Shown here: piece by piece, positions 1 through 9,169 of the stretch
Layout of the letters: each line of letters begins with the position of its first letter
How positions within the stretch are numbered: position 1 is the stretch's first letter
NCBI GenBank assembly: GCA_019115615.1
Contig: DXDE01000094.1
Coordinates: forward strand, 1-37,288
Direction: 5' to 3'
Length of the DNA stretch: 37,288 nt
DNA from: Candidatus Agathobaculum merdavium
GTDB lineage: Bacteria; Bacillota; Clostridia; Oscillospirales; Butyricicoccaceae
Notes under the pieces: model-generated
Databases searched by the model: none
What the model saw: the letters and a program-made list of their open reading frames with translations, nothing else
What the model was told of the DNA's origin: nothing
Program-made: the position numbers and the translations under genes

Positions 1-149
1 GACCTCACTTCCGAGCGAATAGGAAACAGTGCGTTATCAACGCAGCAGATATCGGAAAGCATCAGACCGAGGGTCCCGAAACAGGAAAACCTCTTACACA
101 TGGGAAAAGTCTCCGTTTCGTAGTGTACTGGGCTTTTCTTGCATTTGAT
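1..149 (-). ncRNA. Probable structured RNA or leader, cut by the window edge
   Basis: Seen: on the minus strand a strong promoter (see next entry) is followed by about 150 nt with no good reading frame and many stems. These include TGCGTT/AACGCA with a GAT loop, a CGAAACGG/CTGTTTCG stem enclosing ACTTTT/AGAGGT, and a TTCC/GGAA stem near the edge. The RNA continues beyond base 1. Inference: a stand-alone small RNA (a 6S-like long-hairpin RNA is one possibility) or a 5' leader of a gene outside the window. I could not match it to a named class by eye, and the 3' half is missing. Confidence 0.35.
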
Positions 150-155
150 GATTCT

Positions 156-183
156 ATTATAGTGATTTTATATAAAAAAGCAA
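156..183 (-). promoter_or_regulatory. Sigma-A-type promoter for the minus-strand RNA
   Basis: On the minus strand TTGCTT is followed after 16 nt by a perfect TATAAT. The predicted start is near base 149, firing leftward into the structured sequence. This is the clearest promoter in the first 366 bases, most of which is AT-rich and non-coding. Confidence 0.6.
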
Positions 184-184
184 G

Positions 185-190
185 TATAAT
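185..190 (+). promoter_or_regulatory. Candidate -10 box upstream of the ECF sigma gene
   Basis: A perfect TATAAT lies on the + strand, divergent from the minus-strand promoter, but no good -35 hexamer sits 16-18 nt upstream. A TGAAAC at 241-246 resembles the -35 of ECF promoters, yet no matching -10 follows at 16-17 nt. How the sigma gene is started therefore remains open. Confidence 0.3.
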
Positions 191-366
191 TTTGTTTAAT
201 GTTCCTGTTGTTTTTCGGAAATTATTGTGCAATGCGACAATGAAACGCGATCTGGATTAGATGGTTCGCACAATAGATGATGGCGCTAGGGCGATTTTGC
301 TGCATGGGTACGGGAACAATCGGGCGTTCCATTCCGTGTTGATGGCAGAAAGGAGGAGAGAGCAGG

Positions 367-906
367 ATGCAAAACGATATGCGCTCAGACGCATTTCTGT
401 CGGATGCGATGGAGCAATATGGCGACGCAGTCTATCGGTTGGCATTGTGCCGGATGGACAGCCGCGCGGACGCGGAAGACGTCTTTCAGGATGTGTTTCT
501 GCGCCTGCTGCGCGATAAGACTGAATTCCGGGATGGTGAGCATCTCAAGGCATGGCTGCTGCGCGTGACGGTCAACTGCTGCAACGACCTGCGCCGGTCG
601 GCGTGGTTCAAACGCACGGCGCCACTGGAAGCCGCACCCGATGCTGCGGCGCCGATGCCGGAAACGAACAGCGAGCTATGGCAGGCGGTGCATGCGCTGC
701 CGGATGACCTGCGCACCGCGGTTTGGCTGCACTATGTGGAGGGCTACGGTACGGACGAGATCGCATCTCTTGTGGGCTGCCGCCCGGCGACCGTTCGCAC
801 CCGTCTGCACCGCGCCCGCAAACGCTTGAAATTCGAACTGGAGGGATCTGACGATGAACAACCGGAACAACTGGGAACAGATGAAGAATATCAAAGCGCC
901 CGATGA
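367..906 (+). CDS. ECF-type RNA polymerase sigma factor
   Basis: A sigma-70 family regulator of 179 residues, the usual length for extracytoplasmic function sigma factors. Region 2 is visible at about residues 14-80, with the typical 'ADAEDVFQDVFLRLL' pattern that binds core polymerase and the -10 element. Region 4 lies at about residues 105-160, with 'LPDDLRTAVWLHYVEGY' and a helix-turn-helix ending in 'TVRTRLHRARKRLK'. The start is supported by AAAGGAGGAG seven to eight bases upstream. The following gene begins 53 nt before this one ends, in another frame, which suggests translational coupling to a cognate anti-sigma factor. The target regulon cannot be read from the sequence. Family assignment is firm; the stimulus is unknown. 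Confidence 0.93.
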   Translation: MQNDMRSDAFLSDAMEQYGDAVYRLALCRMDSRADAEDVFQDVFLRLLRDKTEFRDGEHLKAWLLRVTVNCCNDLRRSAWFKRTAPLEAAPDAAAPMPETNSELWQAVHALPDDLRTAVWLHYVEGYGTDEIASLVGCRPATVRTRLHRARKRLKFELEGSDDEQPEQLGTDEEYQSAR

Positions 907-1789
907 ACTGAAGGAAAGGACGCTCGCTGCTGCGCGGCAGGCACGCCGCGAGGAACAGCAGGATGTGCCGCAGCATCTGGCGGTTGTGCCGCGCCGCCGG
1001 TTTGGCATGGCAAAACGGATCGTGGCTGTGGCGTGCGCGTTCGGCGTGGTGGTCGGCGGTACGGCGGTCTGGAAATCACAGCAAAGCGGACAGCCCGCGT
1101 CCGACGCAGTGGCCGAGGCGGTCGCGCACTCGTTCGGCATCGTGGCATACGCTGCAGATACGGGGGAGACGATCGAACCCAAGGGCAGCAAAGTCGTGTT
1201 TGACATCGCGTCGGGCGGCAAAGACAGTGCAACCAAAGGGTTTTTCAGCGGCTGTCTGTTCCGCGTGACCGGTGACAATATCAAGACGGTCAGTGCATCG
1301 ATGGACAAGGGCGGCTTGTACCGGTCGGAACGGGTGAATATTGAAGAAGCGGATGTCGAAGCGATCCTGCAGGGCACCAGCGAAGTGACTGCGGGCGCGG
1401 ACGACATGATGGTGCAATCGGAGCCGGAAAAGGGACTATGGTGGGTGGATATCAGCCGCCGTGTAGAGAATGGCTTTGTGGACGCGTATGATCCGGAAGT
1501 CAGTTACGGCCTGTGGGGCGAGCCTAAGCCGGTCGATATGGCACAGGAGGGCGATTTACAGGATGCGTGGCAGACGCGCATCGATGAATTTGAAGGCGCA
1601 ACCCTGACTGTCACCGTTACCTTCACCGACGGCACGACCGACACCCAGACGCTCACCCTGCATACCGGCAAGCTGGGCTGCGAATATGTAGATGGTGAAC
1701 ACAGTCCGCAGCTGACCGGCGAGGTGCTTACCGATGAGCAGGCCGAAGCACAGGGTTATGTTTACGGTGTTTACGCGGAAATTGCATAA
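854..1789 (+). CDS. Membrane-anchored anti-sigma-factor-like protein
   Basis: A 311-residue protein with a cytosolic N-terminus of about 50 residues ('NIKAPDELKERTLAAARQA', a pattern common in clostridial anti-sigma proteins). One membrane helix follows at about residues 54-73, then a large, mostly polar extracellular domain of about 235 residues. The start overlaps the sigma gene by 53 nt and has GGAGGG upstream, so the two are translated from one message. Inference from context and topology: it holds the upstream ECF sigma factor at the membrane and releases it when the outer domain senses a signal. No zinc-finger (HxxxCxxC) motif is present, so it is not a ZAS-type anti-sigma factor. The gene ends just before a strong terminator. 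Confidence 0.75.
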   Translation: MNNRNNWEQMKNIKAPDELKERTLAAARQARREEQQDVPQHLAVVPRRRFGMAKRIVAVACAFGVVVGGTAVWKSQQSGQPASDAVAEAVAHSFGIVAYAADTGETIEPKGSKVVFDIASGGKDSATKGFFSGCLFRVTGDNIKTVSASMDKGGLYRSERVNIEEADVEAILQGTSEVTAGADDMMVQSEPEKGLWWVDISRRVENGFVDAYDPEVSYGLWGEPKPVDMAQEGDLQDAWQTRIDEFEGATLTVTVTFTDGTTDTQTLTLHTGKLGCEYVDGEHSPQLTGEVLTDEQAEAQGYVYGVYAEIA

Positions 1790-1799
1790 CAGGACGTTA

Positions 1800-1837
1800 T
1801 TATCCCTCGATCTTTTTCGATCGGGGGATAATTTTTT
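1800..1837 (+). terminator. Rho-independent terminator after the sigma/anti-sigma pair
   Basis: A 13-bp stem (TTATCCCTCGATC with GATCGGGGGATAA, one G-T pair) with a 6-base loop is followed directly by six Ts. It closes the two-gene ECF operon. Confidence 0.9.
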
Positions 1838-1858
1838 GCGGAAAAACCCGCAAACAGC

Positions 1859-1887
1859 TTGAAAAAAACATATAAATCGCCTAAAAT
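1859..1887 (+). promoter_or_regulatory. Sigma-A promoter for trmL-degV
   Basis: TTGAAA and TAAAAT are separated by 17 nt, about 30 bases before the trmL start and just downstream of the previous operon's terminator. Good match in sequence and spacing. Confidence 0.75.
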
Positions 1888-1917
1888 AAAGAAAGCTTTG
1901 GAAATGAGGAGAGACCC

Positions 1918-2403
1918 ATGCTGCATATTGTTCTGGTCGAGCCGGAGATCCCGCAAAACACCGGCAACATTGCCCGTACCTGCGCGGCGACGGGCTGCGT
2001 GCTGCATCTGGTCGAGCCGCTCGGCTTTGCGATCGACGATAAACGGATGAAGCGCGCGGGGCTGGATTATTGGCACCTGCTCGACGTCCGCATGTACAAA
2101 AACCTGAATGAATTCTTCGAAAAAAACCCGGATGGGCGTTATTTTTATGCGACCACAAAAGCGCCGCATGCCTATCATGAGGTGGAATATCGCGACGGGG
2201 ACTATCTGATGTTCGGCAAGGAGACAAAAGGGCTGCCCGAAAGTCTGCTGGTGGAGCATCCCGAGCGCTGCGTGCGCATCCCAATGCGCGAGGGGGCGCG
2301 CAGTTTGAACTTGTCCAATTCGGTGGCGGTGATCGTGTTCGAGGCGCTGCGGCAGACCGGCTTTGCGAACCTGCAGCTCGCCGGCCCGTTCCCGCAGGGG
2401 TAA
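1918..2403 (+). CDS. trmL: tRNA (cytidine(34)-2'-O)-methyltransferase TrmL
   Basis: A SPOUT-class RNA methyltransferase (SpoU/TrmL, formerly YibK or CspR) of 161 residues, the normal single-domain length. The family uses S-adenosylmethionine to methylate the 2'-hydroxyl of the wobble nucleotide of tRNA-Leu isoacceptors. Seen: the N-terminal 'VEPEIPQNTGNIARTCAATG' motif with the conserved Asn and Arg, the middle 'FGKETKGLPESLL' SAM-loop motif, and the C-terminal knot segment 'SLNLSNSVAVIVFEALRQ'. The start has GAGGAGAG upstream. The gene shares a promoter with the DegV gene 18 bases downstream. Family assignment is very likely; exact substrate follows from the family. Confidence 0.93.
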   Translation: MLHIVLVEPEIPQNTGNIARTCAATGCVLHLVEPLGFAIDDKRMKRAGLDYWHLLDVRMYKNLNEFFEKNPDGRYFYATTKAPHAYHEVEYRDGDYLMFGKETKGLPESLLVEHPERCVRIPMREGARSLNLSNSVAVIVFEALRQTGFANLQLAGPFPQG

Positions 2404-2421
2404 AAGGGATAAGGAGGAGAC

Positions 2422-3297
2422 ATGGAAAAGATACATATTCTGACCGATTCGTCTGCGGATATCCCGCAGGAGCTGGTCGAGAAATACGGTATTGAGATTG
2501 TGCCGATCACGCTGACGCATGAAGGGCGCACAATCCGTGAATACTACGATATCACACCCGAGGAATACTGGAAGCTGCTTGCGGAAAGCCGCGAGATCCC
2601 GACGACCGCCATGGTCACGCCGACTGTGTTCCTCGATTCCTACCGTCGCGCGGCTGAGCGCGGCTGCACGCACCTGCTGGGCGTATTGATCAACGCGAAC
2701 GGTTCAGGCACCTATCAGGCAGCCTGCCTTGCGCGCGACATGTTCCGCGAGGAATATGGCGATAAGATGCAGATCGAGATTTTCGATTCGGCGACCTACA
2801 CCTATATCTATGGCCACATTGTCGCGATCGCGGCGGCCATGCGTGAGCTGGGCGATAGCTACGAGGCGATCCGCGCGGTCGTTGCCAGCCGTCTGGGACG
2901 CGTCGAGGCGTTCCTCGGCGTGTACAGCCTCAAACACCTGAAAAAATCCGGCCGCATTTCAGGCGGCGCGGCGTTTGTCGGCGAAGCGCTCGGCCTCAAG
3001 CCGATCAGCCATGTGTACGGCGGCGCCGTCACGGTGTGCGACAAGGTGCGCGGCGACAAGGCGCTGGTGTCCGGCCTGATCCGCAAGGTGTCCAGCCGTG
3101 TGCAGCAGCCGGAGAAGCAAACGGCGCTCCTGCTTTACGGCGATGTGCCTGCCGCCCGTATCGACGAACTGGAAAAACGCCTGCGCACCGAGATCGGTTT
3201 TAAGGGCGTGCTGCGCAGCCCGATCGGGCCGTCGGTTATCACCAATACCGGACCGCAGGCGCTGGCCGTAGCCTTCTATGGGCCGTCCCGCGGATAG
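2422..3297 (+). CDS. DegV family fatty-acid-binding protein
   Basis: A 291-residue DegV/FakB-type protein. Members bind a fatty acid and, in Firmicutes with FakA, present it for phosphorylation so that exogenous fatty acids enter phospholipids. Seen: the N-terminal 'ILTDSSADIP' strand, the 'TTAMVTP' segment, the ligand-contacting region 'LGVLINANGSGTYQAA', the 'RLGRVEAFLGVYSLKHLKKSGRI' segment, and C-terminal 'HVYGGAVTVCDKVRG'. No fakA kinase is adjacent. The start is fixed by AAGGAGGAG. Cotranscription with trmL is likely from the 18-bp spacing. Family is clear; the bound lipid is not predictable. Confidence 0.92.
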   Translation: MEKIHILTDSSADIPQELVEKYGIEIVPITLTHEGRTIREYYDITPEEYWKLLAESREIPTTAMVTPTVFLDSYRRAAERGCTHLLGVLINANGSGTYQAACLARDMFREEYGDKMQIEIFDSATYTYIYGHIVAIAAAMRELGDSYEAIRAVVASRLGRVEAFLGVYSLKHLKKSGRISGGAAFVGEALGLKPISHVYGGAVTVCDKVRGDKALVSGLIRKVSSRVQQPEKQTALLLYGDVPAARIDELEKRLRTEIGFKGVLRSPIGPSVITNTGPQALAVAFYGPSRG

Positions 3298-3397
3298 GGT
3301 TAATTGGGCATATTGTTTAATATTTCACAATTATTCACGGCAAAACGCAAATTTTCGCTGAAAGAGAACGGAAAGACAAGGTTTTTCACAATTCTGC

Positions 3398-3426
3398 TTG
3401 CGTAGCACGGCAGAAACGAGTATAAT
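3398..3426 (+). promoter_or_regulatory. Sigma-A promoter of the glycolytic block
   Basis: TTGCGT, a 17-nt spacer and a perfect TATAAT lie about 90 nt upstream of pgk, giving a leader of about 85 nt. The 3298-3397 stretch upstream is AT-rich and shows no gene. I saw no convincing CggR or cre operator. Confidence 0.75.
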
Positions 3427-3517
3427 TTTGTAATGGAAGCGGAATTCTTCATATCGGAAGACCGCTAAAATGCTCCGTATCGCTAACTTTTACATTCAGA
3501 AAGGGAGAGGGATATTT

Positions 3518-4708
3518 ATGCAGTACAACAAGAAGAGCGTCGAGGATATCGACGTAAATGGCAAGAAGGTTATCGTCCGCTGTGACTTCAACGTTCCGCA
3601 GGACGAAAACGGCAACATCACCGATGACAAGCGCATCCGTGCGTCACTGGAGACCATCAAGTACCTGCTCGGCCACAATGCGGCCGTCATTCTTTGCTCG
3701 CACCTCGGCCGTCCGAAGGGCGAAGTCAACATGAAGTATTCGCTGGCTCCGGTTGCTAAGCGCCTGAGCGAGCTGCTCGGCCAGGAAGTCAAGCTGGCCG
3801 CTGACGTTGTCGGCGAGAGCGCCAAGAAGCTGGCCGCTGAGGTCAAGCCGGGCGAGGCTGTTCTGCTCGAGAACGTCCGCTTTGAAAAGGGCGAGACCAA
3901 GAACGATCCCGCGCTGGCTAAGGCGTTTGCCGACATGGCGGAAATCTACGTCAACGACGCGTTCGGCACCTCGCACCGTGCGCACGCTTCGACCGCTGGT
4001 ATCGCGGATTACCTGCCGGCTGTCTGCGGCTTCCTGATCAACAAGGAAATCTCCATCATGGGCAAGGCGCTGTCTGACCCGGCCCGTCCGTTCGTTGCCA
4101 TCCTCGGCGGCGCGAAGGTTTCCGATAAGATCAACGTTATCAACAACCTGATCGACAAGTGCGACACTGTTATCATCGGCGGCGGCATGGCTTACACCTT
4201 CTCCAAGGCGCAGGGCGGTTCGATCGGCACCTCGCTGTGCGAGGAGGACAAGCTCGATCTGGCACTCGGCCTGATCAAGAAGGCGGAAGACAAGGGCGTT
4301 AAGCTCCTGCTGCCGGTCGACACCGTTTGCGGCGACCACTTCGGTGCAGACGCTGAGCCGGTCGTATACGACGCCGGCAAGCTGCCGGACAACATGATGG
4401 GCATGGATATCGGCCCGAAGACCGTTGCGCTGTTCTCTGACGCTGTCAAGAACGCGGGCACGGTTGTTTGGAACGGCCCGATGGGCGTATTCGAGTTCGA
4501 CACCTTCGCAGTTGGCACCAAGGAAGTTGCCAAGGCGATCGCGGCTTCCGGTGCGGTTTCCATCATCGGCGGCGGCGACTCCGCGGCGGCTGTTGAGAAG
4601 CTCGGTTTTGCCGACAAGATGACCCACATCTCCACCGGCGGCGGCGCTTCCCTTGAGTTCCTCGAAGGCCTCGAGCTGCCGGGCATCGCCTGCCTGCAGG
4701 ACAAGTAA
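3518..4708 (+). CDS. pgk: Phosphoglycerate kinase
   Basis: Converts 1,3-bisphosphoglycerate plus ADP to 3-phosphoglycerate plus ATP in the cytosol. At 396 residues it matches the family. Seen: the N-terminal substrate site '[15 protein letters not shown]', '[10 protein letters not shown]', '[14 protein letters not shown]', the hinge region '[14 protein letters not shown]', and the nucleotide-binding '[13 protein letters not shown]' near the C-terminus. The ORF track starts 16 codons earlier, but AAGGGAGAGGG before the ATG at 3518 and the family's usual N-terminus favour this start. It is the first gene of a pgk-tpiA-gpmI-eno block; the usual upstream partner gapA and a CggR regulator are absent. 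Codon use is strongly biased (AAG, GGC, CTG), as in highly expressed genes. Confidence 0.98.
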   Translation: MQYNKKSVEDIDVNGKKVIVRCDFNVPQDENGNITDDKRIRASLETIKYLLGHNAAVILCSHLGRPKGEVNMKYSLAPVAKRLSELLGQEVKLAADVVGESAKKLAAEVKPGEAVLLENVRFEKGETKNDPALAKAFADMAEIYVNDAFGTSHRAHASTAGIADYLPAVCGFLINKEISIMGKALSDPARPFVAILGGAKVSDKINVINNLIDKCDTVIIGGGMAYTFSKAQGGSIGTSLCEEDKLDLALGLIKKAEDKGVKLLLPVDTVCGDHFGADAEPVVYDAGKLPDNMMGMDIGPKTVALFSDAVKNAGTVVWNGPMGVFEFDTFAVGTKEVAKAIAASGAVSIIGGGDSAAAVEKLGFADKMTHISTGGGASLEFLEGLELPGIACLQDK

Positions 4709-4730
4709 GTCCCGCACATGTGCTTTATAC

Positions 4731-4789
4731 CGGGGCACACCCGTGCCCCGCTATAATACATAATTTTGAACCGGACGGGCTGGCCGTCC
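4731..4789 (+). promoter_or_regulatory. Hairpins and -10-like box between pgk and tpiA
   Basis: CGGGGCAC/GTGCCCCG forms an 8-bp hairpin (4731-4750) with no T-run, so it is not a normal terminator. A perfect TATAAT follows at 4752-4757 without a good -35. A second stem, GGACGG/CCGTCC (4773-4789), sits just before the tpiA ribosome binding site. Inference: processing or partial attenuation, plus possible internal initiation for tpiA. Confidence 0.4.
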
Positions 4790-4816
4790 CAAAGTTTGAA
4801 AGGGGTAAAAACCAAA

Positions 4817-5587
4817 ATGAATCGCAGATACCGTAAGACCATCATCGCTGGCAACTGGAAGATGAACAAGACGCCGAGCGAGGCGAAGGCCCTCATCGAG
4901 GAGATGAAGCCGCTGCTTTCCAAGACCAAGTGGTGCGAAATGGTTCTTTGCGTACCGTTCACTGATATCCAGGCTGCTGTCAAGGCTGCCAAGGGCTCCA
5001 AGATTGCTATCGGTGCGGAGAACATGCACTTTGAGAAGTCCGGCGCGTTCACCGGCGAGATTTCTGCCGATATGCTCAAGGAACTGGGCGTCAAGTACGT
5101 TATCATCGGCCACTCTGAGCGCCGTCAGTACTTCAACGAGACCGACGAGGCTTGCAACAAGAAGGTTCTGGTTGCATTGGAGAACGGCCTGCGCCCGATC
5201 CTGTGCGTTGGCGAGAGCCTGACCGAGCGCGAGCAGGACGTGACCATGGAAGTCATCCGCAAGCAGATCAAGATCGCCCTGCAGGGTGTTGCGGTAGAGG
5301 ATATCAAGAAGGTCGTTATCGCTTATGAGCCGATCTGGGCGATCGGTACCGGCAAGACCGCGACTGCGGAGCAGGCCGGCGAGGTCTGCGGCGCGATCCG
5401 CGACTGCCTGCGTGAGAAGTATGGCGCGCGTGCGGCCCGTGGCATCACCATCCAGTACGGTGGCTCCATGAACGCCAAGAACGCGGCCGAGCTGCTGGCC
5501 CAGCCCGATGTGGACGGCGGCCTGATCGGCGGCGCCTCCCTCAAGAGCGCTGATTTCGCGACCATCGTGGAAGCAGCCAATCAATAA
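4817..5587 (+). CDS. tpiA: Triose-phosphate isomerase
   Basis: Interconverts dihydroxyacetone phosphate and glyceraldehyde 3-phosphate. At 256 residues it has the family length. Seen: '[11 protein letters not shown]' with the catalytic Asn and Lys near the N-terminus, '[12 protein letters not shown]' with the catalytic His, '[18 protein letters not shown]' with the catalytic Glu and flexible loop 6, and C-terminal phosphate loops 'IQYGGSM' and 'GLIGGASL'. The ORF track adds 17 codons; the ATG at 4817 follows AAAGGGGT and gives the usual N-terminus. It lies between pgk and gpmI in the glycolytic block and shares their strong codon bias. Confidence 0.98.
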   Translation: MNRRYRKTIIAGNWKMNKTPSEAKALIEEMKPLLSKTKWCEMVLCVPFTDIQAAVKAAKGSKIAIGAENMHFEKSGAFTGEISADMLKELGVKYVIIGHSERRQYFNETDEACNKKVLVALENGLRPILCVGESLTEREQDVTMEVIRKQIKIALQGVAVEDIKKVVIAYEPIWAIGTGKTATAEQAGEVCGAIRDCLREKYGARAARGITIQYGGSMNAKNAAELLAQPDVDGGLIGGASLKSADFATIVEAANQ

Positions 5588-5598
5588 GATAAGGAATA

Positions 5599-5660
5599 CG
5601 GTGGGGGCTTGCTCCCGCACCGTGCGTGCGGGAGGGGACATCGGAAAGAGCGTTGTCCCC
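5599..5660 (+). promoter_or_regulatory. Mutually exclusive hairpins in the gpmI leader
   Basis: Three stems overlap. A is CGGTG plus GGG paired with CCC plus CACCG (5599-5622). B is CTCCCGCAC with GTGCGGGAG (5612-5634), perfect over 9 bp. C is GGGGACA with TGTCCCC (5634-5660). A and B share bases and cannot form together. No T-run follows. Possible leader regulation or processing upstream of gpmI; no named riboswitch motif was recognised. Confidence 0.4.
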
Positions 5661-5694
5661 TTTCGTCCGCTTCCGAAAAGGAGTTTATAGCACT

Positions 5695-7533
5695 ATGAAG
5701 AAACAGAACGTGTCCGCCGCGGCGGAGACCGAGGCGGCAAAGGCCGCGCCGGCGGCTGTCAAGGCGGAAGTAAAGCCCGCGGCCAAGGCCGAGGAGAAGG
5801 TCGCTGCCAAGGTTGAGACCAAGGTGGAAGCCAAGCCCGCAGCCAAGGCTGAGGAGAAGGTTGCCGCTGCGGTTGAGGCTAAGGCGGAGACCGAGGAAAA
5901 GGTAGCGGCTAAGGCTGCGGCAAAGAAGCCTGCAGCGAAGAAGGTCACGACTGCCAAGAAGACCACTGCGGCCAAGAAGACTACGACCCGTAAGACCGCA
6001 GCCAAGAAGGCGGACGAGCCGAAGAAGCCGACCGCGCTGATCATCATGGACGGCTTCGGTCATCGTGATGAGGTCAAGGGCAACGCTATCGAGGCGGCAA
6101 AGACCCCGAACCTCGACCGCATCTTCAAGGAAAACCCGCTGGTCTATATCGGCGCTTCCGGTCTGGACGTTGGTCTGCCGGACGGCCAGATGGGCAACTC
6201 TGAGGTTGGCCACACCAACATCGGTGCGGGCCGCATCGTTTATCAGGAGCTGACTCGTATCACCAAGTCCATTCAGGACGGTGATTTCTTCTCGAATGAA
6301 GCGCTCATGAGCGCAATCAACCAGTGCAAGTGGTTCAATTCCACCCTGCACATCTTCGGCCTGCTGTCCGATGGCGGCGTACACTCGCACATCGACCACA
6401 TGTTCGCGCTGCTCGAGTTGGCGCGCCGCAACGGTCTGCGCAAGGTATGCTTCCACTGCTTCATGGACGGCCGCGACACCCCGCCGCAGTCCGGTATCGA
6501 GTATATCGACCGTCTGCAGGCGAAGATCGACGCGGTAGAAGTGGGCTGCATTGCGACCATTTCCGGCCGTTACTACGCGATGGACCGCGACAAGCGCTGG
6601 GACCGCGTAGAGAAGGCTTATCAGGCGATCGCCGAGGGCATCGGCGAGCACGCGGCTACTGCGCATGAGGCGATGAAGAAGTCTTATGACGCAGGCGTCA
6701 CCGACGAGTTCGTCGTTCCGGTTATTGTGACCGAGGGCGCGACCGTGCAGGACGACGACGCGATCATCTTTGCCAACTTCCGCCCCGACCGCGCGCGTGA
6801 GATCACCCGTGCGTTCGTCGATCACGAGTTTGACGGCTTCAAGCGCCAGCGCCGCAACATCCACTACGTCTGCATGACGCAGTATGACGCGACGATCGTC
6901 GGCGTGGAGGTTGCCTTCAAACCGCAGAGCCTGAAGAACACCTTCGGCGAGTATATCTCGGACAAGGGTCTGACCCAGCTGCGCATCGCAGAGACCGAGA
7001 AGTACGCGCACGTCACCTTCTTCTTCAACGGCGGCGTTGAGAAGGAGTATCCGGGCGAGGATCGCGCGCTGATCCCGTCTCCCAAGGTGGCCACCTACGA
7101 CCTCCAGCCGGAGATGAGCGAGCCTGCCGTGACCGAGGAGTGCGTAAAGCGCATCCTGTCCGGCAAGTACGACGTAATCGTTTTGAACTTTGCTAACTGC
7201 GACATGGTCGGCCACACCGGCGTGTTCGATGCTGCCGTCAAGGCGATCGAAGCGACCGATGACGGCGTGGGCAAGGTCGTGGACGCCATCCTCAAGATGG
7301 GCGGCCAGTGTCTGATCACCGCTGACCATGGCAACGTTGACCAGATGCTTGACGCGGACGGTGTGACCCCGTTCACCGCGCACTCCACCAACCCTGTGCC
7401 GCTCGTTATGGTCGGCCATGAGGGCAAGCTGGCGGAAGGCGGCGTGCTGGCGGATCTGGCGCCGACGCTGCTCGAGATGATGGGCCTGCCGCAGCCGGAG
7501 GAAATGACCGGCCACAGCCTGCTCGTCAAGTAA
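5695..7533 (+). CDS. gpmI: Phosphoglycerate mutase (2,3-BPG-independent) with Lys/Ala-rich N-terminal extension
   Basis: Interconverts 3- and 2-phosphoglycerate using two metal ions and a phosphoserine intermediate. The enzyme part starts near residue 112 ('PTALIIMDGFGHRDE', metal-binding Asp119). The catalytic serine is Ser169 in 'GQMGNSEVGHTNIGAGR', and the C-terminal metal ligands lie in 'NCDMVGHTG' and 'ITADHGNVDQM'. Odd: 612 residues against about 510 for the family, because about 110 residues of Ala, Lys, Glu and Thr precede the enzyme. This tail holds a 20-residue tandem repeat and ends in AAKK/TAKK motifs like histone H1 tails. The start is fixed by AAAAGGAG; the tail is in frame with no internal start near residue 112 except Met118. 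Enzyme call is firm; the tail's role is unknown. Confidence 0.96.
   Translation: MKKQNVSAAAETEAAKAAPAAVKAEVKPAAKAEEKVAAKVETKVEAKPAAKAEEKVAAAVEAKAETEEKVAAKAAAKKPAAKKVTTAKKTTAAKKTTTRKTAAKKADEPKKPTALIIMDGFGHRDEVKGNAIEAAKTPNLDRIFKENPLVYIGASGLDVGLPDGQMGNSEVGHTNIGAGRIVYQELTRITKSIQDGDFFSNEALMSAINQCKWFNSTLHIFGLLSDGGVHSHIDHMFALLELARRNGLRKVCFHCFMDGRDTPPQSGIEYIDRLQAKIDAVEVGCIATISGRYYAMDRDKRWDRVEKAYQAIAEGIGEHAATAHEAMKKSYDAGVTDEFVVPVIVTEGATVQDDDAIIFANFRPDRAREITRAFVDHEFDGFKRQRRNIHYVCMTQYDATIVGVEVAFKPQSLKNTFGEYISDKGLTQLRIAETEKYAHVTFFFNGGVEKEYPGEDRALIPSPKVATYDLQPEMSEPAVTEECVKRILSGKYDVIVLNFANCDMVGHTGVFDAAVKAIEATDDGVGKVVDAILKMGGQCLITADHGNVDQMLDADGVTPFTAHSTNPVPLVMVGHEGKLAEGGVLADLAPTLLEMMGLPQPEEMTGHSLLVK
5761..5880 (+). 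repeat. Two tandem 60-nt units coding for the GpmI tail
   Basis: Bases 5761-5820 and 5821-5880 align without gaps at 48 of 60 positions and encode two related 20-residue units containing 'KPAAKAEEKVAA'. Many differences are silent, so the protein repeat is better kept than the DNA repeat. Confidence 0.8.
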
Positions 7534-7563
7534 ACTATTGCGTATCCCCAAATTTTCAAATAA

Positions 7564-8898
<1,335 letters not shown>

Positions 8899-8911
8899 GT
8901 TTCCGTAAAAT

Positions 8912-8947
8912 AAAAGACGTGCATCCTCTGGATGCACGTCTTTTTTT
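8912..8947 (+). terminator. Rho-independent terminator after eno
   Basis: A perfect stem of about 15 bp (AAAAGACGTGCATCC with GGATGCACGTCTTTT) has a 3-base TCT loop and a run of Ts. It ends the glycolytic transcript and marks the host boundary on the left of the phage cassette. Confidence 0.95.
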
Positions 8948-9034
8948 GCATGAAAAATCAATTTTGCCAGTTGGAAAGGAAAGGTTACATAATGGTACAT
9001 AAAAGAAAAAATACAAGTATCTGGCATTAAAGTG

Positions 9035-9063
9035 TTGACCTGAGAGGGCACATGTGCTACTAT
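9035..9063 (+). promoter_or_regulatory. Orphan sigma-A promoter facing the phage cassette
   Basis: TTGACC, a 17-nt spacer and TACTAT lie downstream of the eno terminator. The promoter fires rightward, yet the next genes are all on the minus strand. Only a 10-codon ORF without a ribosome binding site follows (near 9074). It may drive a small RNA or be a relic of the promoter of the gene now at 17460. Confidence 0.65.
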
Positions 9064-9120
9064 GTACTTAGTAAAATGACAAAACATAACCAAGAATACA
9101 TCAAATAGAAGCACGGGTTT

Positions 9121-9135
9121 CCCTTTTCAGGCTTG
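9121..9135 (+). repeat. Left copy of a 15-nt imperfect direct repeat flanking the phage cassette
   Basis: CCCTTTTCAGGCTTG differs at one base from CCCTTTGCAGGCTTG at 17387-17401, in the same orientation. Weaker similarity continues to a shared ATT...GCCC about 10-13 bases later. The two copies bracket the nine phage genes, as attachment-site cores or insertion duplications would. Confidence 0.45.
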
Positions 9136-9169
9136 TTTTTCTATTTTGCCCATACCTTCATTTCTTTTA

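Noticed and set aside
241-270. Autoregulated ECF promoter (TGAAAC) upstream of the sigma gene
   Set aside because: No CGTA- or CGTC-like -10 occurs at 16-17 nt. A single hexamer is not enough.
3298-3469. CggR or cre operator in front of pgk
   Set aside because: No sequence close to either consensus was seen by eye.
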